NCBI GenBank assembly: GCA_937907525.1
Contig: CALCIB010000399.1
Coordinates: 1-49,880, forward strand
Length of the DNA: 49,880 nucleotides
From: an uncultured Planctomycetales bacterium
GTDB taxonomy: Bacteria; Planctomycetota; Planctomycetia; Isosphaerales; Isosphaeraceae
Direction: 5' to 3'
In this document: positions 32,283 through 41,239 of the stretch, piece by piece
Position numbering within the stretch: position 1 is the stretch's first letter
Layout of the letters: every line of letters begins with the position of its first letter
Notes under the pieces: generated by a model
The model's input: the letters and a program-made list of their open reading frames with translations, nothing else
Database searches by the model: none
What the model was told of the DNA's origin: nothing
Made by a program: the position numbers and the translations under genes

Positions 32283-32501
32283 ATGATCAAAGACGACTTG
32301 CTGGCCATCCTCGTCTGCCCCCTCGGCCACGCCCCGTTGCGACGGGAGGGCGACGCGCTGGTCTGCACCAGGTGCGGGCTGCGGTACGCGATCCGCGACG
32401 GCATCCCCAACATGCTCTACGAGGAGGCCGAGCTGCCGCCGGGGGTCGGATCGATCGCCGATCTGGCCTGCTCCAAGGAGGCCGCGGCGACGGCGTCTTG
32501 A
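32283..32501 (+). CDS. Trm112-family zinc-ribbon protein
   Basis: This 72-residue protein has the Trm112/YcaR pattern: LLAILVCPLGHAPLR, then DALVCTRCGLRYAIRDGIPNML. Three cysteines and a histidine (CPLGH and CTRC) take the place of the usual metal-binding set. Bacterial Trm112-like proteins can bind and stabilise methyltransferases. The next gene, 22 bp downstream, is a class I methyltransferase, which makes a partner relationship plausible. Start ATG at 32283. Confidence 0.8.
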   Translation: MIKDDLLAILVCPLGHAPLRREGDALVCTRCGLRYAIRDGIPNMLYEEAELPPGVGSIADLACSKEAAATAS

Positions 32502-32523
32502 CCCGCTCGACAAGGAGTTCGGA

Positions 32524-33384
32524 ATGCCGACGACGATGGAACGTCCGGGCGTGGACCGCTCGCGCGACCGCGCCTTTCTGGAATCGCTGACGGATCGCGA
32601 CCGCTGGTTCTACACCCATTTCGTCTGGGCGGCCGACGTCATCGCCGAGCGGCTGACCCGGGTCGCCCCCCTCGACGACGCGGTCGTCTTCGACTTCGGC
32701 TGCGGCGAGGGGCTGATGGCCAAGGGGCTCGCCCAGCGCTGTCGCGAGGTCCACGGCGTCGACATCAACGCCAACTTCCACGGCCTCGACGCCCGCGTCG
32801 ACGCGATCTTCGGCCCGGACCACTCCGTTCCGCCGGTCCACCTCCGCCAGATCACCGACCACGAACCCCTCCCCTATCCCGACGGCTTCTTCGACGCCGC
32901 CTTCGCCTGGTCGGTCTTCGAGCACGTCGGCGACCCCGGCCGCGCCCTCCGCGAACTACGCCGGGTGATCAAGCCGGGGGGGTCGTTCTTCCTCCAGATC
33001 ACCCCGATGTACTATTCGGCCATGGGGGGCCACCTCTGGAACGTCCTGGAGGAGCCGTGGATCCACCTGCGGCTCTCGCGCGAGCAACTCCGCGCCCGGA
33101 TCACCGCCGCGGTCCTCCAGGCCGAGGTCGACGCGGGCCGCACCGACGTCTGGCAGGGCGGCTCCGCCGAGGCCTATCGGACCTCGCTATTGGGCTGCGT
33201 GGACAGCCTCAACATGGCGACCGTCCGCCAGCTCAAGGACCACCTCCGCTACGCCGGCTTCTCGATCGTCGACGAGGAGCTTCGCCAGGCGCCTTCCCCC
33301 GAGCCCCCCGCCGACCTGCTCGCGATCCACTCCCGCGAGGACCTGACGACCGACGAGATCCGACTTCTGCTGCGCCGGGATTGA
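32524..33384 (+). CDS. Class I SAM-dependent methyltransferase
   Basis: This 286-residue protein has a SAM-binding motif VVFDFGCGEGLMAKGLA (about 54-70), an acidic end of strand 2 (VHGVDINA, about 78) and the motif DAAFAWSVFEHVGDPGRALR (about 125-145), which matches Methyltransf_11/25 proteins. The C-terminal portion (200-286) is variable and probably binds the substrate, which I cannot name. The ATG at 32524 has AAGGAG eight bases upstream. It lies 22 bp after the Trm112-like gene and is probably in the same transcript. Confidence 0.85.
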   Translation: MPTTMERPGVDRSRDRAFLESLTDRDRWFYTHFVWAADVIAERLTRVAPLDDAVVFDFGCGEGLMAKGLAQRCREVHGVDINANFHGLDARVDAIFGPDHSVPPVHLRQITDHEPLPYPDGFFDAAFAWSVFEHVGDPGRALRELRRVIKPGGSFFLQITPMYYSAMGGHLWNVLEEPWIHLRLSREQLRARITAAVLQAEVDAGRTDVWQGGSAEAYRTSLLGCVDSLNMATVRQLKDHLRYAGFSIVDEELRQAPSPEPPADLLAIHSREDLTTDEIRLLLRRD

Positions 33385-33401
33385 CCGTCCCCCCGGCGAC
33401 G

Positions 33402-34367
33402 TCAGGCGTGGCCCTCGAAGAACCGGGAGATGCTCGTCAGCCGCTTGCCGATCGGCGGGTAAGTCAGATATTGCTTGAGCAGCCAGCCGGTCAGGCCGGC
33501 GTAGATCGCCTCGGCCTGACCGGCCAGTTCGGCCTCGTCCAGCCTCGGGTGCAACTCGTTGCCCGCGACGATCCGCTTCAGCGCCGTCTTGGCCGACGTC
33601 GGGTCTCCGGCCGCAGCGCATCCGCAGGCGTCGCAGGTCAGTTCGCGGGCCGCCCGGTAGGAGGCCGGCTTGTAGATTTCGAAGACGCCGCGGAAACCAT
33701 GATCGAGCATCGTGTGGCCCAGTTCGTGGCCGAGGATGAACCGCAACTCCGCGGGGCTTCCGAGCGACCCCTCCAAAAACGGCGTCAGCAGGACGAGCAC
33801 CCTCTTGCGAGCGAACTTGAGCGCGAAGGCGTTCATATCGCCCGAGTTGAGGATGATCGTCCGCGGCGGATCGGCGATCCCGAAGTGGTCGCAGACCGCG
33901 CGCAGCGCGGCCGCGACCTCCGGGAACTGCCGCGGCGTCGCCGTCACGCCCGCCGCCTGCAGTTTCCGGACGTGGTATTCCGCCAACATCCGATTGAGCA
34001 GCCAGCCGACCCCGTAAAAGATCAGGATCGCCCCCATCGTCCCCACGATGAGCAAGGCCAGGAACGTCCAGATCAGGGCGTTGATCGCGTAGACGCCGAA
34101 CCGCTTCTTCTTCTCCTCGGGCGAGACGCACGCCGACGCCGTGTTCACCCCCGCCAAGGGAGCGCCGGCGGCCTGGCCGTCGCGGGCGTCGCCGCCCGCC
34201 TCGAACAGCCCCCGGCACCGCGACGCGGCGACCCACGCCCCCTCCCCTCCCCGACGCACCTGGTCCGTCGGCGCCAGTCGGCCGCTGCCGGCCAAATGGC
34301 GAAGGCCCTGATCGCTCACCGGTCCCTCCACGCGCCCCTCGATCATGCAATACCACTCGGCGCCCAT
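33402..34367 (-). CDS. GYF-domain membrane zinc protease, M48 family
   Basis: This 321-residue protein starts MGAEWYCMIEGRVEGPVSDQ, a GYF_2-type domain (about 1-50), followed by a linker, one or two hydrophobic segments (about 92-127), and an M48-type peptidase. HELGH is at 214-218 and the third zinc ligand is probably Glu242 in YRAARELTCDACG. The ATG at 34367 follows a purine-rich GGAAGGGGGAA; the longer open frame upstream has no support. It resembles HtpX-like quality-control proteases in the inner membrane, with the GYF domain perhaps capturing proline-rich partners. It is convergent with the methyltransferase gene. Confidence 0.82.
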   Translation of the reverse strand: MGAEWYCMIEGRVEGPVSDQGLRHLAGSGRLAPTDQVRRGGEGAWVAASRCRGLFEAGGDARDGQAAGAPLAGVNTASACVSPEEKKKRFGVYAINALIWTFLALLIVGTMGAILIFYGVGWLLNRMLAEYHVRKLQAAGVTATPRQFPEVAAALRAVCDHFGIADPPRTIILNSGDMNAFALKFARKRVLVLLTPFLEGSLGSPAELRFILGHELGHTMLDHGFRGVFEIYKPASYRAARELTCDACGCAAAGDPTSAKTALKRIVAGNELHPRLDEAELAGQAEAIYAGLTGWLLKQYLTYPPIGKRLTSISRFFEGHA

Positions 34368-34779
34368 GCTTCCCCCTTCCGCCGCCCGAGGTCTCGCGAA
34401 CTCGCCACCGAAGACGCGCAATCTCGCAAGGTGGAGGGACGCGCCCAAGATGGCGTTGACAAGATCCGTCATTTCCCCCTGGTCTTCATGGTTTTTCGAG
34501 ACGCGCTCGATAAAACCAGTCATCCCCGAGATGTACGATCAACCGGGCGCGCGAGCGCGGAGGGCCTCGCCATTCGCGACGTGAGGCGTCGGTTGGTGAA
34601 CGCCGCGCGCGAAAAGCGACGGCCGCCCCGCCCGCGTCATCCCAAATGAATGCTGGGGGGAGCGGGGCCGCCGGGCGGGAGGGGCCATCTCGGGTTGCGA
34701 TCGGCCGGCCGCGACGAAACAATGAACGTCGGCGGCCCGGCGCGTCCGCCGCGACGACGGGTCGAGGGAGGAAGGGTCG
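34368..34779. other. Intergenic region between divergent protease genes
   Basis: This 412-bp stretch has no convincing gene. A consensus -35 TTGACA is present on the plus strand at 34455-34460, but the matching -10 position is poor. G-rich and C-rich arms around 34620-34680 could pair weakly. Promoters for the M48 protease (minus) and the DegP-like protease (plus) should lie here. Confidence 0.35.
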
Positions 34780-36246
34780 ATGGCGTTTCTGCTTTGCCTG
34801 GCTTGCGTGACGACCGCCTGGCAAGACGCGCCCCGCGCCGAGCCGCCGGCGCCGGCCGCGATCGACGCGGTCGCCGCGCTTGAGACGGTCCTGACCGACG
34901 CGATCGCCCGGACGGAAGGCTCGGTGGTGGCGATCCACCGCGACAAGGCCGAGAACGCCGGCGAGACCCTGGCCGTCCGGGGCAAGCCCCGCCCCCGCCG
35001 CGAGGTCGGCGACGACGCCGAACCGTCCCGCCCCGCCGGCGACGTCGCCATCTCGTTCGACTTCGGCGCCGGGGTGGTCGTCGGCGACGACGGCGAAATC
35101 CTCACCGCGTTCCACGTCGTCCGCGGCGCCTCCCGCCTGATCGTCCGCGCCGCCGGCCGCCAGGAGTTCGACGCCGAGGTCATCGCCGCCGACCCCCGCA
35201 GCGACCTGGCCGTCATCGTCCCCGCCGCCGGCCCCGACCTGATCCCACCCAAACTCAAGCCGATCCCGATCGGCGACTCGTCGACCCTGCGCAAGGGGTC
35301 GTTCCTGATCGCGCTCGGCAACCCGTTCAACTCGGCGATGCAGGACGGCCGGGCCGCGGCGACCTGGGGCATCCTCTCCAACGTCTCCCGCCGCGTCGTC
35401 TACGACCCCGACGTCTGGCCGGTCATGGGCAACGACCCCAGGAATCGACAACTGCCCCACCAACCGATGCTTTTACAGCTTGACTCCAAGCTCAACCTGG
35501 GGATGAGCGGCGGGGCGGTGACGAACCTGAAGGGGGAGTTGGTGGGCCTGACGACCACCGCCGCCAGCCCCTCGGGCTACGACGCCATGGCCGGCTACGC
35601 CTTCCCCATGGACGCCGCCGGCCGCCGCGCCGTGGAGACGCTCAAGGAGGGGAAGGAGGTCGAGTACGGCTTGATCGGCATCACCCAGACCGACTCCCGC
35701 GGCGAACTCGACCCCCGCCCCCCCAACCGCATCGACGGCGTCAGCCCCAACTCCCCCGCCGCGCAAGGGGAACTGCAAATGGGCGACCTGTTCACCGCCG
35801 TCGACGGCGAGCCGGTCCGCGACTTCTCCGATCTGTTGGTGGCCGTCAGCTCCCACTCGCCGGGCGACAAGATCCGCCTTAAAGTCCTCCGCGACGGCCG
35901 CGAACTGGAAAAGACGCTGACCATCGCCAAGTATCCGGTGAAAGGCGAGGTCATCGCCACCGTCCGCCCCCCCTCCTGGCGCGGGCTCCGCGTCGACCAC
36001 CGCAGCCTGCTGACCACCGGCATGATCCCGTTCGGCCCCGCCGGCCCCGAACCCCGGGGCGTCGTCGTCCGCGACGTCGAGCCCGGCTCCCCCGCCGAAA
36101 AGGCGGGCCTCCGCCAGTGGATGACCATCCACGAGGTCGCCGGCCGCGGCGTCGACGTCCCCGCCGACTTCGCCAGGGCCGTCGCCGACAGGAAAGGCCC
36201 CGTCCGCCTCCTGACCGACCGCGGCCCGATCACCGTCGAACCGTAA
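34780..36246 (+). CDS. DegP/HtrA-like serine protease with two PDZ domains
   Basis: This 488-residue protein has a short hydrophobic N-terminus (MAFLLCLACVTTAW) that can serve as an export signal. The trypsin-like domain (about 45-280) has a complete triad: His112 (TAFHVVRG), Asp142 (PRSDLAVIV) and Ser243 (LNLGMSGGAVTN). The usual GNSGGP is GMSGGA here. Two PDZ domains follow: about 300-385 (PNSPAAQGELQMGDLFTAVD) and about 400-485 (VEPGSPAEKAGLRQWM). It should act in the periplasm on misfolded proteins. ATG at 34780 has GGGAGGAAGGG upstream. The sequence 36243-36285 just after the gene is A+T-rich and may carry the promoter of the next gene. Confidence 0.9.
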   Translation: MAFLLCLACVTTAWQDAPRAEPPAPAAIDAVAALETVLTDAIARTEGSVVAIHRDKAENAGETLAVRGKPRPRREVGDDAEPSRPAGDVAISFDFGAGVVVGDDGEILTAFHVVRGASRLIVRAAGRQEFDAEVIAADPRSDLAVIVPAAGPDLIPPKLKPIPIGDSSTLRKGSFLIALGNPFNSAMQDGRAAATWGILSNVSRRVVYDPDVWPVMGNDPRNRQLPHQPMLLQLDSKLNLGMSGGAVTNLKGELVGLTTTAASPSGYDAMAGYAFPMDAAGRRAVETLKEGKEVEYGLIGITQTDSRGELDPRPPNRIDGVSPNSPAAQGELQMGDLFTAVDGEPVRDFSDLLVAVSSHSPGDKIRLKVLRDGRELEKTLTIAKYPVKGEVIATVRPPSWRGLRVDHRSLLTTGMIPFGPAGPEPRGVVVRDVEPGSPAEKAGLRQWMTIHEVAGRGVDVPADFARAVADRKGPVRLLTDRGPITVEP

Positions 36247-36362
36247 TTTCGATATGTTGAAATAAATATTACTTCGATTATTGCGAACGGGCCGCCGACA
36301 CGAGACGCCGTCGAAGCGCCCGCCACGACGGGACCGTCGGGGCCGATCCCGGAGCGACGCCG

Positions 36363-36722
36363 ATGTACCGGATCCCCGCCGATCTCGACCTTTCACCGCT
36401 GGTCGGCGAGTACGCGACTCAAATCCGCGTCGGCCGATTCGACCTCCAGTTCGCGTTCGGCCCCGTCCGATTCGCCGTCGAGTCGCCGATCCGCCTCTTC
36501 CGCGACGGAGAGCCGATCGCCCGCTGGAAAGCCGGGCGCTGGCCGCCGCCCGAATTTTATGAAATCATGAACGTCGACGTCCTACGCTACGAGGTCCCCG
36601 ACGATCGCCGGATCGTGATCGAACTCGACAACGGGATCGCGATCCATCTCGCAGGCGATTCCGACGACCGAGAATGCTTTCAGATTTTCATCGAAGGGAA
36701 CCATCCCACGTGGATCATCTAG
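36363..36722 (+). CDS. Hypothetical protein, DUF6188-like
   Basis: This 119-residue protein is predicted as mainly beta, with LVGEYATQIRVGRFDLQFAF, then VRFAVESPIRLFRDGEPIARW and RRIVIELDNGIAIHLAGD. This arrangement recalls DUF6188 proteins, some of which sit in immunity-type loci; the likeness is weak. It contains no cysteine except one near the end and has no signal peptide. Start ATG at 36363, probably transcribed from an A+T-rich promoter patch at 36243-36285 (TTGAAA at 36257-36262). Its end overlaps the next gene by 13 bp. Confidence 0.55.
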   Translation: MYRIPADLDLSPLVGEYATQIRVGRFDLQFAFGPVRFAVESPIRLFRDGEPIARWKAGRWPPPEFYEIMNVDVLRYEVPDDRRIVIELDNGIAIHLAGDSDDRECFQIFIEGNHPTWII

Positions 36723-37552
36723 ATTTTCGGCCGTCGCTCATTTATCGAATATTCACACTTTTAATCATCCTAATCGGTCTTCTCCCGGCCGCCGCCGGCG
36801 AGGGCCCCGAGCCCGCGGACGTCGCGTTCGTCGCCGCTTGCGACGGGACGGAGCAGCGCTACGTCTTGATCGAGCCGGCCGCGCCGCCCATCGACGCGCT
36901 GGTCGCGCTGCACGGGCACGGCTCGGATCGCTGGCAGTTCGCCGCCGACGGCCGCGACGAGTGCCGCGCCGCCCGCGACTTCGCCAGGGATCGCGGCATG
37001 CTGTTCGTCTCCCCCGACTATCGCGCCAAGACCTCGTGGATGGGGCCGAAAGCCGAGGCCGACCTGGTCCAGATCATCACGGAACTCAAGGCCGCGCGCG
37101 GCCTGCGCCGGGTCTTCCTGTGCGGCGGTTCGATGGGGGGGACGTCCGCCTTGACCTTCGCGGCCTTGCATCCCGAGTCGATCGACGGCGTCGCCGCCAT
37201 GAACGGCTCGACGAACCTTCTGGAGTACGAGGGCTTCCAGGACGCCATCGCCGCATCCTTCGGCGGCCCCAAGAGCGAGATCCCCGATGAGTACAAGAAG
37301 CGGAGCGCCGAGTACTGGCCCGAACGGCTGACGATGCCCGTCGGCCTGACCACTGGCGGACGCGACGACGTGGTCCCTCCCCAAAGCGCGCTTCGACTCG
37401 CCGACGTCCTCAAGAAGATCGGCCGCCCGCCGCTGTCGATCCATCGCCCGGACGGCGGCCATTCCACGACCTACGACGACGCGCGGGCGATCCTGGAATT
37501 CATGGTTCGCCAGACCGACGGGAAAGAGCAGTCCGTTCCGTCGAAACCTTGA
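36710..37552 (+). CDS. Exported alpha/beta hydrolase (esterase)
   Basis: This 280-residue protein (from the GTG at 36710) starts with a signal peptide rich in Ile/Leu (IYRIFTLLIILIGLLPAAA). The hydrolase triad is the Ser in FLCGGSMGGTSAL, the Asp in GLTTGGRDDVVPP and the His in RPDGGHSTTY; the oxyanion region is VALHGHGSDRW. It fits the PHB-depolymerase/esterase-like group. The GTG overlaps the stop of the preceding gene and has GAAGGGA upstream; an ATG at 36674 is the alternative but would hide the signal peptide. Substrate is unknown. Confidence 0.8.
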   Translation: MDHLDFRPSLIYRIFTLLIILIGLLPAAAGEGPEPADVAFVAACDGTEQRYVLIEPAAPPIDALVALHGHGSDRWQFAADGRDECRAARDFARDRGMLFVSPDYRAKTSWMGPKAEADLVQIITELKAARGLRRVFLCGGSMGGTSALTFAALHPESIDGVAAMNGSTNLLEYEGFQDAIAASFGGPKSEIPDEYKKRSAEYWPERLTMPVGLTTGGRDDVVPPQSALRLADVLKKIGRPPLSIHRPDGGHSTTYDDARAILEFMVRQTDGKEQSVPSKP

Positions 37553-37570
37553 TCCCGATCGGAAGACCAG

Positions 37571-37684
37571 GAACCACGGAGTCACGAAGGACACGGAGAG
37601 AGGAAAGGATTGGAGGGAGGGCTTGTTTACCTCCTCCTTCTTCTCTTCCCTTTCCTCTCCGTGCCCTCCGTGACTCCGTGGTTC
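37571..37684. repeat. Long imperfect inverted repeat between convergent genes
   Basis: The left arm, starting GAACCACGGAGTCACGAAGG (37571-37608), and the right arm (37648-37684) are reverse complements with few mismatches over about 36 bp, with a loop of about 40 bases that itself contains GGAGGGAGG/CCTCCTCC. Units of the type CCACGGAGTCACGAAGGACACGGAG are common dispersed intergenic repeats in planctomycetes and some other bacteria. Its place between two converging genes (ends 37552 and 37730) fits a two-way terminator. Confidence 0.75.
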
Positions 37685-37729
37685 AAATTTCTCCGGGCGC
37701 CAGGCTTCCGACAAGGCAATCCCGCTCCC

Positions 37730-40384
37730 TTACCGTGACGCCTCCGCGACCGCCACGTCGCGCGGGCCGAGCGCGAACTCGCGGCCCTGGAACGTGAACC
37801 TCGCCGTGCGGTACGAGGCGTTGAAGAGGGTGTACACGGCGTTCGGACCCTCGCCGAAGCGATTGATGAACACCGACGGATGGGGCGACGCCACCAGCGG
37901 CTCGGCGGGGCCGGCGAAGGCGTCGGCGTGATCTTTCAAAAGCGCGTGGGCCTTTTGAATCCAGGCGAGCGTCTTCTCGCCGTACCAGGTTCGCGCGTGG
38001 CCCTTGAGCCAAAGTCCGTTTCCGTGCCAGAGCGACAGTCGGAAGTCCTCCGCCGGCAGGGCGCGGGGATCGATGCCGATGGAGACCATGTCCCAGAGCC
38101 GGACGTCCGGGAAGGCGAACCGGAAGAGGTTCAGCTTCAAGGGCGACTGGCGGACGTCGGTAAACGGCAGGGCGTAGCAGAACGCGGCGTCGAAGTGCGG
38201 CGCGGCGGCGTCGGGGGGCGTCTCCTCGATGTAAAGCATCGTCCCGCCCGCCCCCGCCGCCTCCAACTCGCGACGAACCGCCGCCGCGGCCTCAAGCTCG
38301 CCCCGGAGCGTGTCGATCCCCGGCCGATGACCGTGGCTCGCGGAATAACAGCGCTTGCCGCCGAAGCCGAACTCGTCCAGATAGACTCCCGCCACGCCCA
38401 ACTCCGCGGCCCGCTCGGCCACCTTTCGCGCCAGATACGCGCGCCACTCCGGCTCGTAAGGGCAGGCGAAGAACTCGGTCGCCTCGCCGCCGGCCCACCA
38501 GGCGCCCTCGCCGTCCTTGCCGATCAATTGCGAGCGCTCGCGCAAGCGTTTGCCGACCTCCGACCGCTTGTCGACCAGGTAACCCTCGAAGTAGAGCCCC
38601 GTCGGCACGCCCCGCGCCTTGGCCTCGTCGACGTTGCGGGCGAGGTCGGCCGCGCCCCCCAACTCGACGGGGTAGTCGCCGACGCGGCCGACGGTCTCCG
38701 ACATCGCCCATCCGGATATGTCGATAAAATCGATTCCGCCGAAGGCGCGGCCGTCATCGACGAGCGCGTCCAGAGTGTAGCGGCCCCGCTTGACGTCGAA
38801 CAGCTTTCCCGTGCCGCCGACGGGGTAGTCGCGACGCGCCCAGAACGCGGAGCGGAGCCAGGAGGGACGCGGCCCTTTGGGCTCGTACCACTCCGCCAGC
38901 CAGCGACGGTACGCGGCGAAGCCCTCGCGCCAGTCGCCGCCGTGCGGCGCGATCCGGACCTCCGGCGCCCGCCACGTTTCGCCGGGTTCGAGACGGACCT
39001 TGTAATCGACCTCCGCGGCGACCGTCGCGCCGGTCTTCCTCAGGCGGAACGTCTTGTCGCGGCCCTCGACGTCGCAGACCAGCACCGCCGCGCCCCGGTT
39101 CGCCTCGGGGGCGAAGACGTCCAGGAACTGGAGCGGGAACGTCGCGTCGTAGGCCGACTCCCAGGCGCGCTCCCCACTCGAAACGACGGTCCCGCGCCTG
39201 GGAAACAGATAGGCGACGTCCGCCGGGTCGTCCGACGCTCGGATCGTCGCCCGTGGAAACGTCAACGTGAAGTCGACGGCCTCCGCGGCGTCGTTCCTCA
39301 CCTCCAGCGACGCGCGGCGGCCGGCCGCCGCGGTGGTCTCCGAGAGTCGAGCCGAGACCGCCCCCTCCGGCGCCCCGACGGCCCGATACGCAAGCGCGAC
39401 GTCCGGCGGCGGCCCCGCCGCGCCGACCTTCCGAGGCGACGCGACCGGTAGCGCCTCCAACGTCTCCGGTGGCGGCTCGTCCGAGATCCCCGCCGACGCG
39501 ACGAACAACTGGACGTGCGGGTTCCGGTCCAAAAGCTCCACCGACGCGACCGGACGATCCGGCTCCAGTTCCAGCGCGTAAAGCGCGGGTTTCATGTTCA
39601 CGAGGACGTGCCGGCGCTCGGCGAGGGAGAGCGGGTACTGCTCCTCCCACCCGCCGTCGGCGTAGGCGATCCGGGCGACGACGTCGGCCGTCTCGTGACT
39701 TTCCTTCACGCGAACCTGGTCGGCCGGAAGGCCGGCGGCGAAGTGACGGGCGGTGGCGAAATGAGGCGAGATCGCCAGGACGACCGACCGCCCCGCGCGG
39801 GGCTCGCCCGCGATCCGGATCGACTCCTCGCCGCGCAGGGTCGTGCCGCGCCATCCGCCCGCGGCGACGGGCCCCTCGACCGTCCACGCGACCGTCCCCG
39901 GCGGAAGCGCGGGCGGCTCGCCCGGCAGAAGTTCGGGACCGCCGACGAACGCCAGATCCTCGATATCGAGCGTCGCGCCCTCGGGGAGCGCGAACCGCAA
40001 TTCGTGGATCTGGGGCGTCCGCATCCGGTCGCCGAGGTCGACTTGAAGCATGTGGATTTCGCCGTCGGCGATCAGGTCGCGGCCGCGGACGGCGACGACG
40101 GGCATGCCGGCGACGAACGGGTTCTCGGGGTTGGTCGCCCCCGGCGTCACCGGCCCGACGCTCCCCGGCGAAAGCGTCAAGACCTCCGAATCGTCTTCGA
40201 GCGTCCCGCTCGCGCGATAGCGGAGCGTGAGCGTCGGATAGGCGTGGACCCAGACCGGATCGACGGCCTCGCGCCGGTCGCAAGGCCCCGCCAGCGCGAC
40301 CGGCCCATGCCGATACCCGACCAGGGCGTCCGAATCCGGCCCCGCGGCCGCCGCCGCCAACAACAGGAAAGTCAAGTGCGTCAT
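37730..40384 (-). CDS. Large secreted glycoside-hydrolase-like protein
   Basis: This 884-residue protein has a signal peptide (MTHLTFLLLAAAAAGPDSDA), an N-terminal beta-rich half (about 25-480, with IHELRFALPEGATLDIEDLAF) and a TIM-barrel-like half (about 500-800). Barrel strand ends are visible in GIDFIDISGWAM, GVPTGLYFEGYL, GVAGVYLDEFGFGGKR and MLYIEETPPDAAAPHF. YLDEFGF resembles the catalytic acid strand of GH36/GH13-like or DUF6259 proteins. It probably acts on a polysaccharide outside the cytoplasm. The family is uncertain and no substrate can be given. Start ATG at 40384. Confidence 0.7.
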   Translation of the reverse strand: MTHLTFLLLAAAAAGPDSDALVGYRHGPVALAGPCDRREAVDPVWVHAYPTLTLRYRASGTLEDDSEVLTLSPGSVGPVTPGATNPENPFVAGMPVVAVRGRDLIADGEIHMLQVDLGDRMRTPQIHELRFALPEGATLDIEDLAFVGGPELLPGEPPALPPGTVAWTVEGPVAAGGWRGTTLRGEESIRIAGEPRAGRSVVLAISPHFATARHFAAGLPADQVRVKESHETADVVARIAYADGGWEEQYPLSLAERRHVLVNMKPALYALELEPDRPVASVELLDRNPHVQLFVASAGISDEPPPETLEALPVASPRKVGAAGPPPDVALAYRAVGAPEGAVSARLSETTAAAGRRASLEVRNDAAEAVDFTLTFPRATIRASDDPADVAYLFPRRGTVVSSGERAWESAYDATFPLQFLDVFAPEANRGAAVLVCDVEGRDKTFRLRKTGATVAAEVDYKVRLEPGETWRAPEVRIAPHGGDWREGFAAYRRWLAEWYEPKGPRPSWLRSAFWARRDYPVGGTGKLFDVKRGRYTLDALVDDGRAFGGIDFIDISGWAMSETVGRVGDYPVELGGAADLARNVDEAKARGVPTGLYFEGYLVDKRSEVGKRLRERSQLIGKDGEGAWWAGGEATEFFACPYEPEWRAYLARKVAERAAELGVAGVYLDEFGFGGKRCYSASHGHRPGIDTLRGELEAAAAVRRELEAAGAGGTMLYIEETPPDAAAPHFDAAFCYALPFTDVRQSPLKLNLFRFAFPDVRLWDMVSIGIDPRALPAEDFRLSLWHGNGLWLKGHARTWYGEKTLAWIQKAHALLKDHADAFAGPAEPLVASPHPSVFINRFGEGPNAVYTLFNASYRTARFTFQGREFALGPRDVAVAEASR

Positions 40385-40691
40385 CGCGTCGTTCCGATCC
40401 TCACCGTGGCCGCCATCAAGTCCGCCGGGCCGATGCTACGGCGCGGTCGCGGACGCATCAAGCGTCGGATCGCGACGCGAGGGGGACGGCGCGACGCGGA
40501 TCGCGCGGGTTCGTCCGGTCGCCCGGGACGCGCGCGGGAAACTTCGGGGACGCTTGGCCGGGGCCGGGATTCGGGTGTATATTGAAGGAGTACCATCGAT
40601 TTCGCATCCCCGCGCGAGCCCCAAGGGACGACGGATCTCGGGGCGGGCGGCGGCGGCTTCCCATAAACGGCCTCGTCTCAGGAGACGTCCG
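40385..40691 (+). promoter_or_regulatory. Intergenic region with promoter TTGGCC-N18-TATATT
   Basis: The region between divergent genes holds, on the plus strand, TTGGCC (40554-40559), an 18-bp gap and TATATT (40578-40583), the best sigma-70-like match in the interval. It would start transcription about 100 nt before the coiled-coil membrane protein gene at 40692. The promoter of the minus-strand secreted protein is not evident. Confidence 0.45.
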
Positions 40692-41222
40692 ATGTCGACC
40701 GCGGGCAAGGTGCTCACCGTGTTGGTCATGCTGGCGACCGTCGGCTGGATCGTCCTGGGGGCGGGCGTCGCCCAGCTCAACCGCAACGGCAACGCGGCGC
40801 TGGCCAAACTCCAGGCCGATCTCAAGAACGCCGAGGACGGGCTTCATGACGCCGAGGTCGCCCTGGTGAAGCTCATCGACGACACCGCCAGGTTCCAGGA
40901 GAACATGGACACCCAGTTGGCCGTCCTGCGGTCCAAGATGATCGGCGTGGACGCCGCCGGCTCCCGGTTGAAGGGGATCCTGGCCGACATGCAAGGCCAG
41001 CTCGCCACGGTCGAGACGACCGTCGCCAACGCCCAGCACGACGTGGAGATCCGCAAGCAAGAGAAGGAGACCGAGACCAAGCTCCTGGCCGACGCCCGCG
41101 CCGAGGTCCTCCGCCTCCGCGACGTCGACGCCGAGATGACCGAGCGGCTCGGGACGCTTCGCGACCAGTTCAAGAAGACCTACGACGAAAACGCCGACCG
41201 CGTCGCCTCCGCCGCCCGCTGA
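40692..41222 (+). CDS. Membrane-anchored coiled-coil protein
   Basis: This 176-residue protein has one N-terminal helix (VLTVLVMLATVGWIVLGAGV, about 7-27) followed by an almost continuous helical, heptad-rich segment to the end (LAKLQADLKNAEDGLHDAEV and later QEKETETKLLADARAEVLRL). It has no enzymatic motif and no family is recognised. ATG at 40692 has GGAGA about seven bases upstream. It precedes the lipid-kinase-like gene by 17 bp, so both may be in one transcript with kdsA downstream. A structural role at the membrane is a guess. Confidence 0.7.
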   Translation: MSTAGKVLTVLVMLATVGWIVLGAGVAQLNRNGNAALAKLQADLKNAEDGLHDAEVALVKLIDDTARFQENMDTQLAVLRSKMIGVDAAGSRLKGILADMQGQLATVETTVANAQHDVEIRKQEKETETKLLADARAEVLRLRDVDAEMTERLGTLRDQFKKTYDENADRVASAAR

Positions 41223-41239
41223 CCCCCGCCCGAGCGTCC

